Shown here one piece after another: positions 15,709 through 24,098 of a stretch of 64,000 bases of DNA. The stretch covers positions 62,001 to 126,000 of the forward strand of contig CAJFOS010000011.1 of the NCBI GenBank assembly GCA_904397865.1, given 5' to 3'. The stretch comes from Candidatus Allochristensenella caecavium. GTDB taxonomy: Bacteria > Bacillota > Clostridia > Christensenellales > QAND01. The notes beneath the pieces were generated by a model. It ran no database searches. It saw only the letters and a program-made list of their open reading frames with translations, and was not told the origin of the DNA. Position numbers and translations under genes: made by a program. Every line of letters starts with the position of its first letter. Position 1 is the stretch's first letter.

Positions 15709-17013
15709 ATGACCAGGACATTTTTTCGGCAGGTCTGTCCTGCTATGATTGCTTTTGCCTTTTCCGGGCTTTATACGATTGTCGACGGCTTTTTTATCGG
15801 CCGCAACCTGGGTGACGTCGGGTTGGCCGCTATCAATCTCGCCTTTCCGCTGGCCGCTATTGTCCAGGCGGTGGGAACCGGCCTGGGCATGGGCGGCGCG
15901 GTCAAACTCTCCTATCATCGGGGCCGCGGAGAGCCGGAACGGCAGCGCTTGTATTTAGGCAATACCATTACTGCATTACTGGGATGCAGCGCGCTTGCCA
16001 TGGTGGTGCTGTGGCTGGTCAGCCGCCCGCTGCTGATGTTGTTCGGCGCACAAGGCGCCGTGCTGGACGCAGGAGTGACTTATCTGCGCGTCATCCTCTT
16101 GGGCACGGTGTTTCAACTGTGTGCCACCGGCTTTGCACCGCTGCTGCGCAATTATGATGCATCCGTGTTGGCGATGGGGGCCATGGTCGCCGGCTTTGTC
16201 ACCAACATTGTTTTGGACTGGCTCTTTGTCTCCGTCTATCAATGGGGCATGGCTGGAGCTGCCGGCGCAACCATCATCGGGCAGGCGGTGACCGTCATCC
16301 CCTGCGTATGGTTCCTGTTCCGCCGCGTCCATGGGCTGAAGCTTTCGGATTTTCGCCTGCACGGCGACACCGTCCGCTCCATTTTCCAAATTGGGCTCTC
16401 CCCATTTGGGTTGACGGTCTCTCCGTTTATTGTCATCATCCTGATAAACAAAAGCGCTGCCGTTTACGGTGGAGATGTCGCTGTTGCCGCGTATGCGGTC
16501 ATCTCGTATATCGTGGCCATTGTCCAGCTTCTTTTGCAGGGCATCGGCGATGGCACTCAACCGCTGATGAGCGTGTATTTTGGCAGACAGGACCGTGACG
16601 CCATCCTCTTCACCCGCAAGCTCGCGTTCTCCTTTGCCGCCGCCACCGCCGTGCTCTGCGCAGGCGCGCTGATGCTTTTACAACCCTTGATTGCCGGATT
16701 TTTTGGTGCCTCGGCACAAGCTGCACCGTTGATTGCGCAAAGCTTGCCCATATTTATCGCCTCCTTTCTGTTCACGGCGTTCTGTCGTACGGCTACATCG
16801 TATTTTTACGCCACACAGAAAAACAGCTTTGCCTATCTGATGGTCTATGGCGAACCCATTTTGCTCGCGGTGCTGCTCGCTTTTGTTTTTCCCCGCCTGC
16901 TCGGGCTGACAGGCGTGTGGCTATCCATTCCCTGCACACAGTGCCTGCTCAGCACACTGGGCATTCTGCTTTTGCTGCTGGAACGCAGACAGGAAAAAAC
17001 GGTATCCGCTTGA
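15709..17013 (+). CDS. MATE family multidrug efflux transporter
   Basis: A 434-residue polytopic membrane protein with about 12 TM segments in two homologous halves. It begins with the MATE pattern CPAMIAFAFSGLYTIVDGFF, then IGRNLGDVGLAAINLAFP. Members export cationic drugs or metabolites by Na+ or H+ antiport. The ATG at 15709 follows GAGGTG. An in-frame TTG at 15688 coincides with the predicted transcription start and is rejected. It is driven by the MerR-type promoter at 15650-15680, so expression is probably induced by its own substrates. Confidence 0.93.
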   Translation: MTRTFFRQVCPAMIAFAFSGLYTIVDGFFIGRNLGDVGLAAINLAFPLAAIVQAVGTGLGMGGAVKLSYHRGRGEPERQRLYLGNTITALLGCSALAMVVLWLVSRPLLMLFGAQGAVLDAGVTYLRVILLGTVFQLCATGFAPLLRNYDASVLAMGAMVAGFVTNIVLDWLFVSVYQWGMAGAAGATIIGQAVTVIPCVWFLFRRVHGLKLSDFRLHGDTVRSIFQIGLSPFGLTVSPFIVIILINKSAAVYGGDVAVAAYAVISYIVAIVQLLLQGIGDGTQPLMSVYFGRQDRDAILFTRKLAFSFAAATAVLCAGALMLLQPLIAGFFGASAQAAPLIAQSLPIFIASFLFTAFCRTATSYFYATQKNSFAYLMVYGEPILLAVLLAFVFPRLLGLTGVWLSIPCTQCLLSTLGILLLLLERRQEKTVSA

Positions 17014-17026
17014 GATACCGTTTTTT
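16994..17026. terminator. Bidirectional terminator between MATE and femX
   Basis: CGGTATC/GATACCG hairpin flanked by A6 and T6. It overlaps the last codons of the MATE gene. Confidence 0.9.
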
Positions 17027-17039
17027 ATTTTGCCGTTTC

Positions 17040-18092
17040 CTATCCTTTGTGTTTGGCATGCTGGTGCAGCCATTCCCTGCGCTTGCGCATGCAGAAATGA
17101 AACCAACGTTCAAGGACGGGATGAAAAACGAGTTCCATCTCTCCCATCAACGACACCGTCTGACCGCCGAAGCCTTTCTTAAATCGATATAGGCCATATA
17201 ATTCGCTCTGCTTATCCTCTTCACTGGCCACACCGAGCAAATCATACGTATGCGCGCCCTTTTGCATGCACCAGCGTATCATTTCCCACTGAAGCAAGTA
17301 TGTCGGCATGTTCCTTCGATAGCGGTGGTCCGACGCACCGTACAGGTATAGCCCTAACCCTGCATACAATCCGCCGATGATACCCGCTACGCATATGTCT
17401 CCTTCATAGGCCAACAACAAACGGCCGTGTTCCGTGCCGAGCGTTTGCAGCAGATGGGCATAATATTCCTGTTCCCTTATATGGAAGCCGTCGCGTTGAC
17501 CCGTTATTTTCATCAAACGGTAAAATTCCGGTATGTCGTCAACCGTCCCTGGCCGTACGTGGATACCGCGCCGGCTTGCCAGCCGTGTATTATAGCGGTG
17601 CTTGGGAGAAAACCCCTGCAATACTTCCTCTTCCGTTTTTCCTTTTAAGGCAATCTGCCGAACCAAGCGCGGCTGAATGCCTTGCAGTTCCGCATACCCG
17701 CCGCGGATATGATATCCTAAGTTTTCCAGAATCGCGCGGTAGGCATCGTCATCCTCATGGGCAGGCGTGTCCATCATGAACGTAAGCGCATGGCGTTTTT
17801 TGGCCAGCGCACGAATCTGGCCGGTCAAATCCGCCAGCGTCTGCGCATCATGCCAATCGCACACGGGGCCACGGCTGGCATATAGATACGTAAACGGCAA
17901 CCCGGGCAACTTGCGTACCCGGACGCACACCGTGCCTTTGATGCGCCCGGTTTCGTCTTTGGCCAGCAGATATTCGCTCTCCCAACATGCTTTGACCCGC
18001 GACCAACAGGTGCTCTGAAACAGATGGCCGTTGGGATGATGCTGTACAAAGTCCTCATACAGCACATAGCGCTCCTCGGATAAACGGTTCAT
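17040..18092 (-). CDS. FemAB/FemX-type peptidoglycan aminoacyltransferase
   Basis: A 350-residue GNAT-like transferase of the FemABX family, which adds amino acids from aminoacyl-tRNA to the peptidoglycan precursor side chain. Recognisable segments are HLFQSTCWSRVK near residue 23, YLYASRGPVCDW in the first lobe, FSPKHRYNTRLASRRGI (family motif), and LYLYGASDHRYRRNMPTYLL with WEMIRWCMQKGAHTYDLLG in the second lobe. The C-terminus is strongly basic, consistent with tRNA or membrane contact. The ATG follows GGGGGAAATCC. It is divergent from the VanX-like gene, so two cell-wall peptide enzymes share a 205-bp control region. Confidence 0.92.
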   Translation of the reverse strand: MNRLSEERYVLYEDFVQHHPNGHLFQSTCWSRVKACWESEYLLAKDETGRIKGTVCVRVRKLPGLPFTYLYASRGPVCDWHDAQTLADLTGQIRALAKKRHALTFMMDTPAHEDDDAYRAILENLGYHIRGGYAELQGIQPRLVRQIALKGKTEEEVLQGFSPKHRYNTRLASRRGIHVRPGTVDDIPEFYRLMKITGQRDGFHIREQEYYAHLLQTLGTEHGRLLLAYEGDICVAGIIGGLYAGLGLYLYGASDHRYRRNMPTYLLQWEMIRWCMQKGAHTYDLLGVASEEDKQSELYGLYRFKKGFGGQTVSLMGEMELVFHPVLERWFHFCMRKRREWLHQHAKHKG

Positions 18093-18255
18093 GGATTTCC
18101 CCCATCTCTATTGCTTTTATATCTTATCCAGCATTTATTTCCTCCCATTTTCCACCTTGTAAACATGTTGTATCCGTTTGCATCCATTCAGTTACATATG
18201 CTCACTTTTTCCTGTTTCCTTCCATGCATTCCCCCTATGAGAAACGCGCCATCCA

Positions 18256-18264
18256 TGGTATGAT
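18256..18264 (+). promoter_or_regulatory. Extended -10 promoter for the VanX-like gene
   Basis: TGGTATGAT about 34 nt ahead of the ATG, with no good -35. Confidence 0.45.
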
Positions 18265-18297
18265 AGCAATAGCATTCGTTGGGAGGGAAAAGCAACC

Positions 18298-19206
18298 ATG
18301 CAGCGGGGACTGAAAATTGGCCTCATCGTCTTTCTCGTCGTGGCTTGCCTGGCATTGGGCGGGCTTCTCTTATCGCGCCTGGTCGCTGCGCCAGCGGCCG
18401 CGCTTCCTTCGCCAAGCCCTGTTTCCACGCCGATACCCACGCCAACTCCAGCGCCCACGCCCACGCCGTCCATGTATGCATTTCCGGCCGCCGGTACTGT
18501 GTCCGTGAATGGTACGGACCAAGTCAATGAATTGGTGGACGTGCGGCTGTACCTGCCGGAGGTAAAGGTCAACATGATGTATGCGGGTTCGGATAACTTT
18601 ACCGGCCAGCCAGTGTATACCAAGGATTTGTGCCTGTTGCAAAAGCACACGCTGGAAAAATTGAAAAAGGCGCAGGCACTCTTTGCCAAAGACGGTTACA
18701 CCCTCGTTATCTACGACGCCTATCGTCCGCTTTCTGCGCAGCGGATTCTCTACGACGCCATGCCCAATTCGTCCTATATCGCCAATCCTGACCGCGCTTC
18801 CAATCACAACCGGGGCGTAGCGGTGGACGTCACCCTGATGGATGCCCAGGGCAACCTGCTGGAAATGCCCAGTGAGATTGATACCTTCAATATTACTGCG
18901 CACCGTGACTTTCCCAACATCCATCAGTATGAAGAAGGGTCGGACGCATACAATGCCCTGCTCAAACAATACCCGGATATTCTTTCCTATCCGGCCCGCT
19001 CCCAAACCGCGACGGATAATATGCACTACCTGACCAATATCATGCAGCAGTGCGGTTTCACCACCATCCGTTCCGAATGGTGGCATTTTGCCGACAGCGA
19101 CGCCAAACAATTTCCCGCCACTGACCTGGACTTTCAATCCGTGCCCATGGGGACGGCACCGCCGGAACTCGTTCCGGCGCCTCAATCTCCCTCGGGCAAT
19201 AAATAA
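18298..19206 (+). CDS. Membrane-anchored VanX-like D-Ala-D-Ala dipeptidase (M15D)
   Basis: A 302-residue protein. A TM anchor (about 7-30) is followed by a Pro/Thr-rich linker (36-58) and an extracytoplasmic zinc peptidase domain. VanX hallmarks are all present: DAYRP (R143), the SxHxxGxAxD zinc motif (H170, D177), and EWWH (catalytic E260, zinc H263). Resistance-type VanX is cytoplasmic, so an exported version more likely trims wall-derived peptides or D-Ala-D-Ala outside the membrane (inference). The ATG follows GGGAGGG. It is divergent from femX and ends in its own terminator. Confidence 0.9.
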   Translation: MQRGLKIGLIVFLVVACLALGGLLLSRLVAAPAAALPSPSPVSTPIPTPTPAPTPTPSMYAFPAAGTVSVNGTDQVNELVDVRLYLPEVKVNMMYAGSDNFTGQPVYTKDLCLLQKHTLEKLKKAQALFAKDGYTLVIYDAYRPLSAQRILYDAMPNSSYIANPDRASNHNRGVAVDVTLMDAQGNLLEMPSEIDTFNITAHRDFPNIHQYEEGSDAYNALLKQYPDILSYPARSQTATDNMHYLTNIMQQCGFTTIRSEWWHFADSDAKQFPATDLDFQSVPMGTAPPELVPAPQSPSGNK

Positions 19207-19233
19207 AAAAAACGCGTAAATACGCGTTTTTTT
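19205..19233. terminator. Bidirectional terminator
   Basis: ACGCGTA/TACGCGT hairpin with flanking A8 and T7. It serves both the VanX-like gene and the converging lipoprotein operon. Confidence 0.9.
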
Positions 19234-20527
19234 ATTTGAATGTTAGAATCACCGGCCAGCTGACCTGGCCGCTGTCCGCCTGTGCCTGCCGGTAACGCAC
19301 TGTCTGCAGCAGCAACCGGCCGCCCTCCGGGCTAAAGGCCATGGATTTCAGATAATCCGTCCCTCCCTTATACACCAGACGGTCTGTCGCCGTTCCATCC
19401 GAACCGATGGAAAATATATACACATTCCAATTGCCGTTTTTATCATAACCTGCATAGGCCAACGCCTGTCCATCCGACGAAAACGCAAACGCCAATTCAT
19501 CCGGCGGGCCGACTTGCAGCTTGGCCACCTTTTCCGTGCGCGGCTGTCCCCAGATGTCCGTAATGCGAAACAGGTTCGCCTTCTGCACAAATAACAACCG
19601 CTCCGTTCCTACGAAAGTGATTGCATCCGCATCCGTAATATCCAGTATATTTTCGGCTTCTATGCTGCGATAATCCTGCGAGAGGCGCACCAAATGCGCA
19701 TACCGTTCCTTCCCATCCCATTTCCCTTTGCGTATCAGCAGGCTGCGCCCATCCACCGATATGCATGCCTGCATTTCTATATACTCGTTCTCTGCTGTGG
19801 AAAGGACAAGCGGCTGCGGCGTCAGACACGCCTGGGTGGAACATACAATCACGCTGCATACCACCTGCACGGATGGGGCGGCCAGCACGCCATCCGTTCC
19901 ACCGGATGGCAGCGCTTGTTTTGGTTCCATTTCCTGCTGTTGCACCAAAAATAACATATATGTACTGCTGTCCGGCGACCATTGGCCATAACTGACATTC
20001 ATCCAGGCCTCTTTCTCCATGGTCAGCAATGTATTGCCCTGTTTCTCCCCCGTCTGATACATAACCACCGCATACTGGCCAATTTGCGGGTCTGTTTCCA
20101 CCGTCACATAATGTTTGCCATCGGGGGAAACGCTGATTTGGTATACGTTTTCTTCCAAGGCAAACAACTGCTCGTGGAAACCATATCGGTAATCCAGTTT
20201 GGAATACACTTCCTGCCCGGTTTTTCTGTCCTCGCTCCGTCGCAGCAGGGTATACTCGCCCAGTGTCAACCAGGAATAATCGGCCCTGGCGAGTGCCTGT
20301 GTTTCATCGCTTTCCAGCTTGGGCTGGTCAATCCGGCTCACTTCATAGGCCAACAAAGCCCCCGGCACAGCCGTTACCGATGGCGCCGGCATAGGGGAAA
20401 ACGCCAGCGTTTTGCCCGTTTCCGCACACCCTCCTAAACATCCGGTGCTCGCCGCCAGCAAACCGGCCAGCAACACTGCCCGGCGCCGGCGCCGTTTTAT
20501 TCGCATCTCCATTTCATCTCTTTGCAC
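19232..20527 (-). CDS. Lipoprotein with beta-propeller-like repeats (paralogue 2)
   Basis: About 431 residues, exported. A poly-Arg n-region and hydrophobic core lead to a lipobox (LGGC, after STGC). The mature part begins ETGKTLAFSPMPAPS and contains repeats such as SPDGKHYVTVE, WSPDSSTYMLF, FSSDGQALAYAGYDK and FSPEGGRLLLQT, the TolB/WD-like beta-propeller blade pattern. It is a clear paralogue of the upstream lipoprotein: both share VSRIDxPxxE, DYRYGFHE and a C-terminal ILTFK/IIEFK end. I favour GTG 20527, 8 nt after AAAGGGG; ATG 20512 is an alternative. Fourth gene of a two-component operon; function unknown, possibly an extracellular sensor partner. Confidence 0.8.
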   Translation of the reverse strand: MQRDEMEMRIKRRRRRAVLLAGLLAASTGCLGGCAETGKTLAFSPMPAPSVTAVPGALLAYEVSRIDQPKLESDETQALARADYSWLTLGEYTLLRRSEDRKTGQEVYSKLDYRYGFHEQLFALEENVYQISVSPDGKHYVTVETDPQIGQYAVVMYQTGEKQGNTLLTMEKEAWMNVSYGQWSPDSSTYMLFLVQQQEMEPKQALPSGGTDGVLAAPSVQVVCSVIVCSTQACLTPQPLVLSTAENEYIEMQACISVDGRSLLIRKGKWDGKERYAHLVRLSQDYRSIEAENILDITDADAITFVGTERLLFVQKANLFRITDIWGQPRTEKVAKLQVGPPDELAFAFSSDGQALAYAGYDKNGNWNVYIFSIGSDGTATDRLVYKGGTDYLKSMAFSPEGGRLLLQTVRYRQAQADSGQVSWPVILTFK

Positions 20528-20540
20528 ACGCGTTGCCCCT

Positions 20541-21824
20541 TTACTTAAATTCAATAATCATCAATGGCGCTTCATTGGCGGCGGACGGTTCCGTCTGCAC
20601 CAGTAAGCGCGTGCTCTCCGGGCTAAAACTGAGTTGATATACCCAGTCCGCGCCTTTGTACGCAATCTTTTCTGTCACCGTGCCGTCCTGGCCAATTACG
20701 CCGATGTAAATATCCCATTGGCTGTTTTTATCCATCTGTCCAAACGCGATGGCCTTTCCATTGGGCGCAATCACGGTGTCCGTCCTCTGTGCAACGGCCT
20801 TCTCCGGGAACAGCCTTTGCCTGTCCGCGGTGTTCCAGATGTCCGATATCTGGTACAACCGGCCGCTGTCCACCACCCGTATGGTATCCTCTCCCAGCCA
20901 GGCGGTCTGGGCAAAGAATCCGCTGAGGACATTCTGCTTTTCAATTGCGGTGCGTTCCTGATTCAGCGCAAACACGAAACTCTGGTCTTCACCCGTGGCC
21001 GCATTATAGCCCTGCAACATCGCCATGCGGCCGTCCATGGAAACAAATGCCGAACCCTTGGCAAGGCAGAGCGGTGCTTGCGTCTGTACCGGGATTTCCA
21101 ACGGCGCTTGTCCGACCGCCCCATCCATCGTACACACCAGTACATATACACACTCGGTCTGTTCCAACACTTCCTGCACCGTGCCGCCTGCCGACGGCCG
21201 GCGACCAAACACATCCATCGGCGCCGGTTCTAGATACTGCCGCTCCTTTACCGTCTGAAAAAAAACGAGACACGTTGTGCTGTCACCGCTCCATTCAACG
21301 CCCAGCGGTGTACCGAATTGGTCCGCATCCACAGTGGCCTGTACCTTGGGCTGCGTATCCGCCGCATCCATCTCATAGAGCGAAAGGGTGTACTGCCCAT
21401 CTGTTCTCTGCAGCAATGCATATCGGCTTCCGTCCGGTGCGATGACCGTATCCACCACCTTGGAAGGAATTTCGTTCTCGGCAATGGAACGAACGGTTTC
21501 ATGAAAACCATATCGGTAATCCACACGCTCGATTACCTCCGCACCGCTGTTCACATCATAGCCCCCGCAAAGAATGCTGTGCTCGCCCGCTGCATACCAG
21601 CTCATCCAGTTATATGCAGCGATGCCGTTTTCAATCTGCGGGCGGTCGATACGGCTGACATCGTATTGGCAGCTCTCCGCCTGCACATCCGCGGCCTGCG
21701 GCGTGGGCGTGGGCGCCAACACAATCGTCTTGGAACCCTCCGCACAGCCGGACAATGCCAAACAGCACGCGCATAGCCCCGCCATCCATATTCGCTTTGT
21801 TCCCTGTGCTTTGCTATGCTTCAT
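20541..21824 (-). CDS. Lipoprotein with beta-propeller-like repeats (paralogue 1)
   Basis: A 427-residue exported lipoprotein. Its signal peptide ends at the lipobox LSGC (about residue 26) and a short Pro/Thr linker follows. The body shows propeller-blade repeats (IAPDGSRYALLQ, SMDGRMAMLQGY, IAPNGKAIAFGQMDKNSQW, FSPESTRLLVQT). It is homologous to the next gene, so the pair arose by tandem duplication. The ATG at 21824 overlaps the histidine kinase stop by 11 nt, which couples the lipoprotein to the sensor. It may bind an extracellular ligand or cell-wall component for the kinase; this is inferred from position only. Confidence 0.83.
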   Translation of the reverse strand: MKHSKAQGTKRIWMAGLCACCLALSGCAEGSKTIVLAPTPTPQAADVQAESCQYDVSRIDRPQIENGIAAYNWMSWYAAGEHSILCGGYDVNSGAEVIERVDYRYGFHETVRSIAENEIPSKVVDTVIAPDGSRYALLQRTDGQYTLSLYEMDAADTQPKVQATVDADQFGTPLGVEWSGDSTTCLVFFQTVKERQYLEPAPMDVFGRRPSAGGTVQEVLEQTECVYVLVCTMDGAVGQAPLEIPVQTQAPLCLAKGSAFVSMDGRMAMLQGYNAATGEDQSFVFALNQERTAIEKQNVLSGFFAQTAWLGEDTIRVVDSGRLYQISDIWNTADRQRLFPEKAVAQRTDTVIAPNGKAIAFGQMDKNSQWDIYIGVIGQDGTVTEKIAYKGADWVYQLSFSPESTRLLVQTEPSAANEAPLMIIEFK

Positions 21825-23331
21825 CGGCTTCGATTCCCCTGGGCAACGTGACCAGGAATGTTGTCCACTGGCCCGGCTCACTCTGCACTTCAATGGTGCC
21901 CTGATGTTCTTCAACAATCTTTTGGCAGATGGAAAGCCCTAGCCCTGCGCTTCCCTTCTCACGGGAACGCTGTTTGTCCACCCGGTAAAACGGTGTGAAA
22001 ATCTGCTCTATCTGCTCCTGCGTCAGGCCGGGGCCTGCATTGGTCACGCAAAAACGCACGCGCTCCTGTTCCTGCCAGGCACGCACCTGAATCGGGCGGC
22101 CTGCCTCGCCGTATTTGATGGCGTTATCCAACAGGTTAATCCACAATTCCTTGATGCGGTCCTCCTGCCCATCCACCCAAAGGTCGGGTTCGATTTCCAT
22201 CACAAACCGGTTGTGATAGCGCTGGGCTTTAAAATTCATCGCTTCCGTGCCTTCACGCAGCAGCTGCGAAAGCGCCACTGCTTCAAACGGCTGTGCCAGA
22301 CTCCGGTCGGACATCTCCAGTAACTGAATGACCATCGTATGCAACCGGTGGCTTTCATCCACAATATGCTGCATTCCCTTTTGGAAAAACGCCGGGTCGC
22401 TAAAGCCATTGTCCTGTACAATCTGTGCATAACCCTGAATGGACGTCAGCGGCGTTTTCAGTTCATGGGTAACGTTGTTATAGAATTCCTGTTTGTATTC
22501 ATACATCTCCCGAATGCTGTTCCGGTCTTTGCGAATCCGGTCAAATTGCTGGTTGATTTTGCGAATCATCTTGGCGTAGTTGTTGGCCAACGTGCCGATT
22601 TCGTCCGTGCGCGCCAGCATGTTGGCTGGCGGCAGCGTTACTTCGCTGACATTTTCCGCACCCATTTCACGCGCTACGCGCGTACTCAGGCGCGCTAATT
22701 GCAACGTAGGCTTGGTGAAACTGCGCACCATCCATTGCACCAGTATCAGCGCCAGCAGAAAAATGCCAATCGTCGTCATCATCACCAGGCTGGAAATGCG
22801 CGCCCCCTGCTGGCGCAGCGCGGAATAATCGCACACCATGCGCAAAATGCCCAGGTCCCTTCCTTCGACATTAAGCGGGAATGCCATCCGCACCCATAAC
22901 CCGCCATTGTGTTTGGGCAAAAACGTCACCGCTACCTGGCCCTGCATCGCATAATCCAGGTCCTCGTGTTCCTGCTGGTCAAAGGGTTTGTCATCCGTGC
23001 TGGCCAACAGCGTTCCGTCCATCTGATACACCGCCATCTGATTGCCGTTGAGCGCATACAGCTCGTTGAGCACGTCCTTTGCAATCGTCGGAAAATTATC
23101 CGGTTCATTGTTCAGATTGTTTAAAATCAACAACTGGCGGGCGTATACGTTGGCGTTGTTTTGCATATCCGCCGTGTCGGCTTGAATCTGCTGTTCATAG
23201 TTGTGGCGGATTTGATTGGATACGATTAAATTCAATCCAATCGCGCTCATGGCAAATACGACAAAAAGACCCAGCGTCAATTTGAACTGGATGCCGAAGT
23301 TCCATTGGCGTTTTTTACGCACTTGGGACAT
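21814..23331 (-). CDS. Sensor histidine kinase with HAMP domain
   Basis: A 505-residue membrane kinase. TM1 is near 15-38, an extracytoplasmic sensor of about 145 residues follows, then TM2 near 180-200 and a HAMP linker. The HisKA box is VTHELKTPLTS (H289), with an HATPase domain (N box NLLDNAIKYGE, G boxes GPGLT and GSAGLGLS). All catalytic boxes are intact. The ATG at 23331 overlaps the response regulator stop by 17 nt. The partner is the upstream PhoB-type regulator. Two lipoproteins follow in the same operon, an uncommon arrangement suggesting accessory sensing proteins. Confidence 0.93.
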   Translation of the reverse strand: MSQVRKKRQWNFGIQFKLTLGLFVVFAMSAIGLNLIVSNQIRHNYEQQIQADTADMQNNANVYARQLLILNNLNNEPDNFPTIAKDVLNELYALNGNQMAVYQMDGTLLASTDDKPFDQQEHEDLDYAMQGQVAVTFLPKHNGGLWVRMAFPLNVEGRDLGILRMVCDYSALRQQGARISSLVMMTTIGIFLLALILVQWMVRSFTKPTLQLARLSTRVAREMGAENVSEVTLPPANMLARTDEIGTLANNYAKMIRKINQQFDRIRKDRNSIREMYEYKQEFYNNVTHELKTPLTSIQGYAQIVQDNGFSDPAFFQKGMQHIVDESHRLHTMVIQLLEMSDRSLAQPFEAVALSQLLREGTEAMNFKAQRYHNRFVMEIEPDLWVDGQEDRIKELWINLLDNAIKYGEAGRPIQVRAWQEQERVRFCVTNAGPGLTQEQIEQIFTPFYRVDKQRSREKGSAGLGLSICQKIVEEHQGTIEVQSEPGQWTTFLVTLPRGIEADEA

Positions 23332-23995
23332 ACTTGTACCCCACTCCAAACACGGTCTGAATCTGACGCGCCAACCCACATTTTTTGCGCAGCCGCTGAA
23401 TGTGAATATCTACTGTGCGCGTATCGCCTGCATAGCTGTAATCCCAAATTTGTTCCAACAGCAGCGTGCGGGTAAATACCTGGTTGGGATGTTCAATCAA
23501 ATAGAGCAATAGTTGAAATTCCCGGGGCGTCAAATCGATGGGCGTCTGCCCGCGCATCACCGTCATCTCCGTGGCGGAAATACGCAAATCCCCGCATGAT
23601 ATCCAGTCGCCGTTGGACACGGCCGCCCGGTTGACACGGCGTAGGATTGTCCGGATGCGTACCAGTACTTCGCGCAGGTCAAACGGCTTTGTGATATAGT
23701 CGTCCGCACCGGCCTCCAAGCCATGTACCTTATCCTCAATGTGTGAACGCGCCGTCAGCATGATGATGGGAATGTTGTATTCCTGCGTTATCATCCGGCA
23801 CAGGTCCGTTCCGCTGCAGTCCGGCAGCATCCAGTCCAAAAGCAATAAATCCGGCTGTACTTCACGGCATAATTCCAGCCCATCCGCACCGCTTTGCGCC
23901 TGATAGGCGATAAATCCTTCCTGTTTGAGCCCATAGGCCAGCAGATCGGCGATTGGTTTTTCATCCTCAATGATTAAAATCCTCTGTGTCTGCAT
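23315..23995 (-). CDS. OmpR/PhoB family response regulator
   Basis: A 226-residue regulator. The receiver domain has acidic residues near E10-D11, phosphoacceptor D54 (LLLLDWMLP), T in MLTAR and K in DDYITKPF. The C-terminal winged helix carries LTPREFQLLLYLIEHPNQVF and the DTRTVDIHIQRLRKK recognition segment. It heads the operon RR-kinase-lipoprotein-lipoprotein. The ATG follows AAGAGGGGG. The stimulus and regulon are unknown. Confidence 0.94.
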   Translation of the reverse strand: MQTQRILIIEDEKPIADLLAYGLKQEGFIAYQAQSGADGLELCREVQPDLLLLDWMLPDCSGTDLCRMITQEYNIPIIMLTARSHIEDKVHGLEAGADDYITKPFDLREVLVRIRTILRRVNRAAVSNGDWISCGDLRISATEMTVMRGQTPIDLTPREFQLLLYLIEHPNQVFTRTLLLEQIWDYSYAGDTRTVDIHIQRLRKKCGLARQIQTVFGVGYKYVPSA

Positions 23996-24033
23996 CAGTG
24001 GCCCCCTCTTATTTTCCTGCTTGCTGTGTTTCG

Positions 24034-24042
24034 ATTATACCA
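24034..24042 (-). promoter_or_regulatory. Extended -10 promoter of the two-component/lipoprotein operon
   Basis: Minus-strand TGGTATAAT about 40 nt ahead of the response regulator ATG. The -35 is weak. Confidence 0.55.
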
Positions 24043-24098
24043 TACCTGAAAAAAGCGCTGTATCCGAATCAGCCATTTGTTTACACAATCGATACAAC

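Noticed and set aside
18298-19206. Vancomycin resistance gene vanX
   Set aside because: The enzyme has an export anchor and there is no vanH, vanA-type ligase or vanRS next to it. The family match is real, but resistance is not supported.
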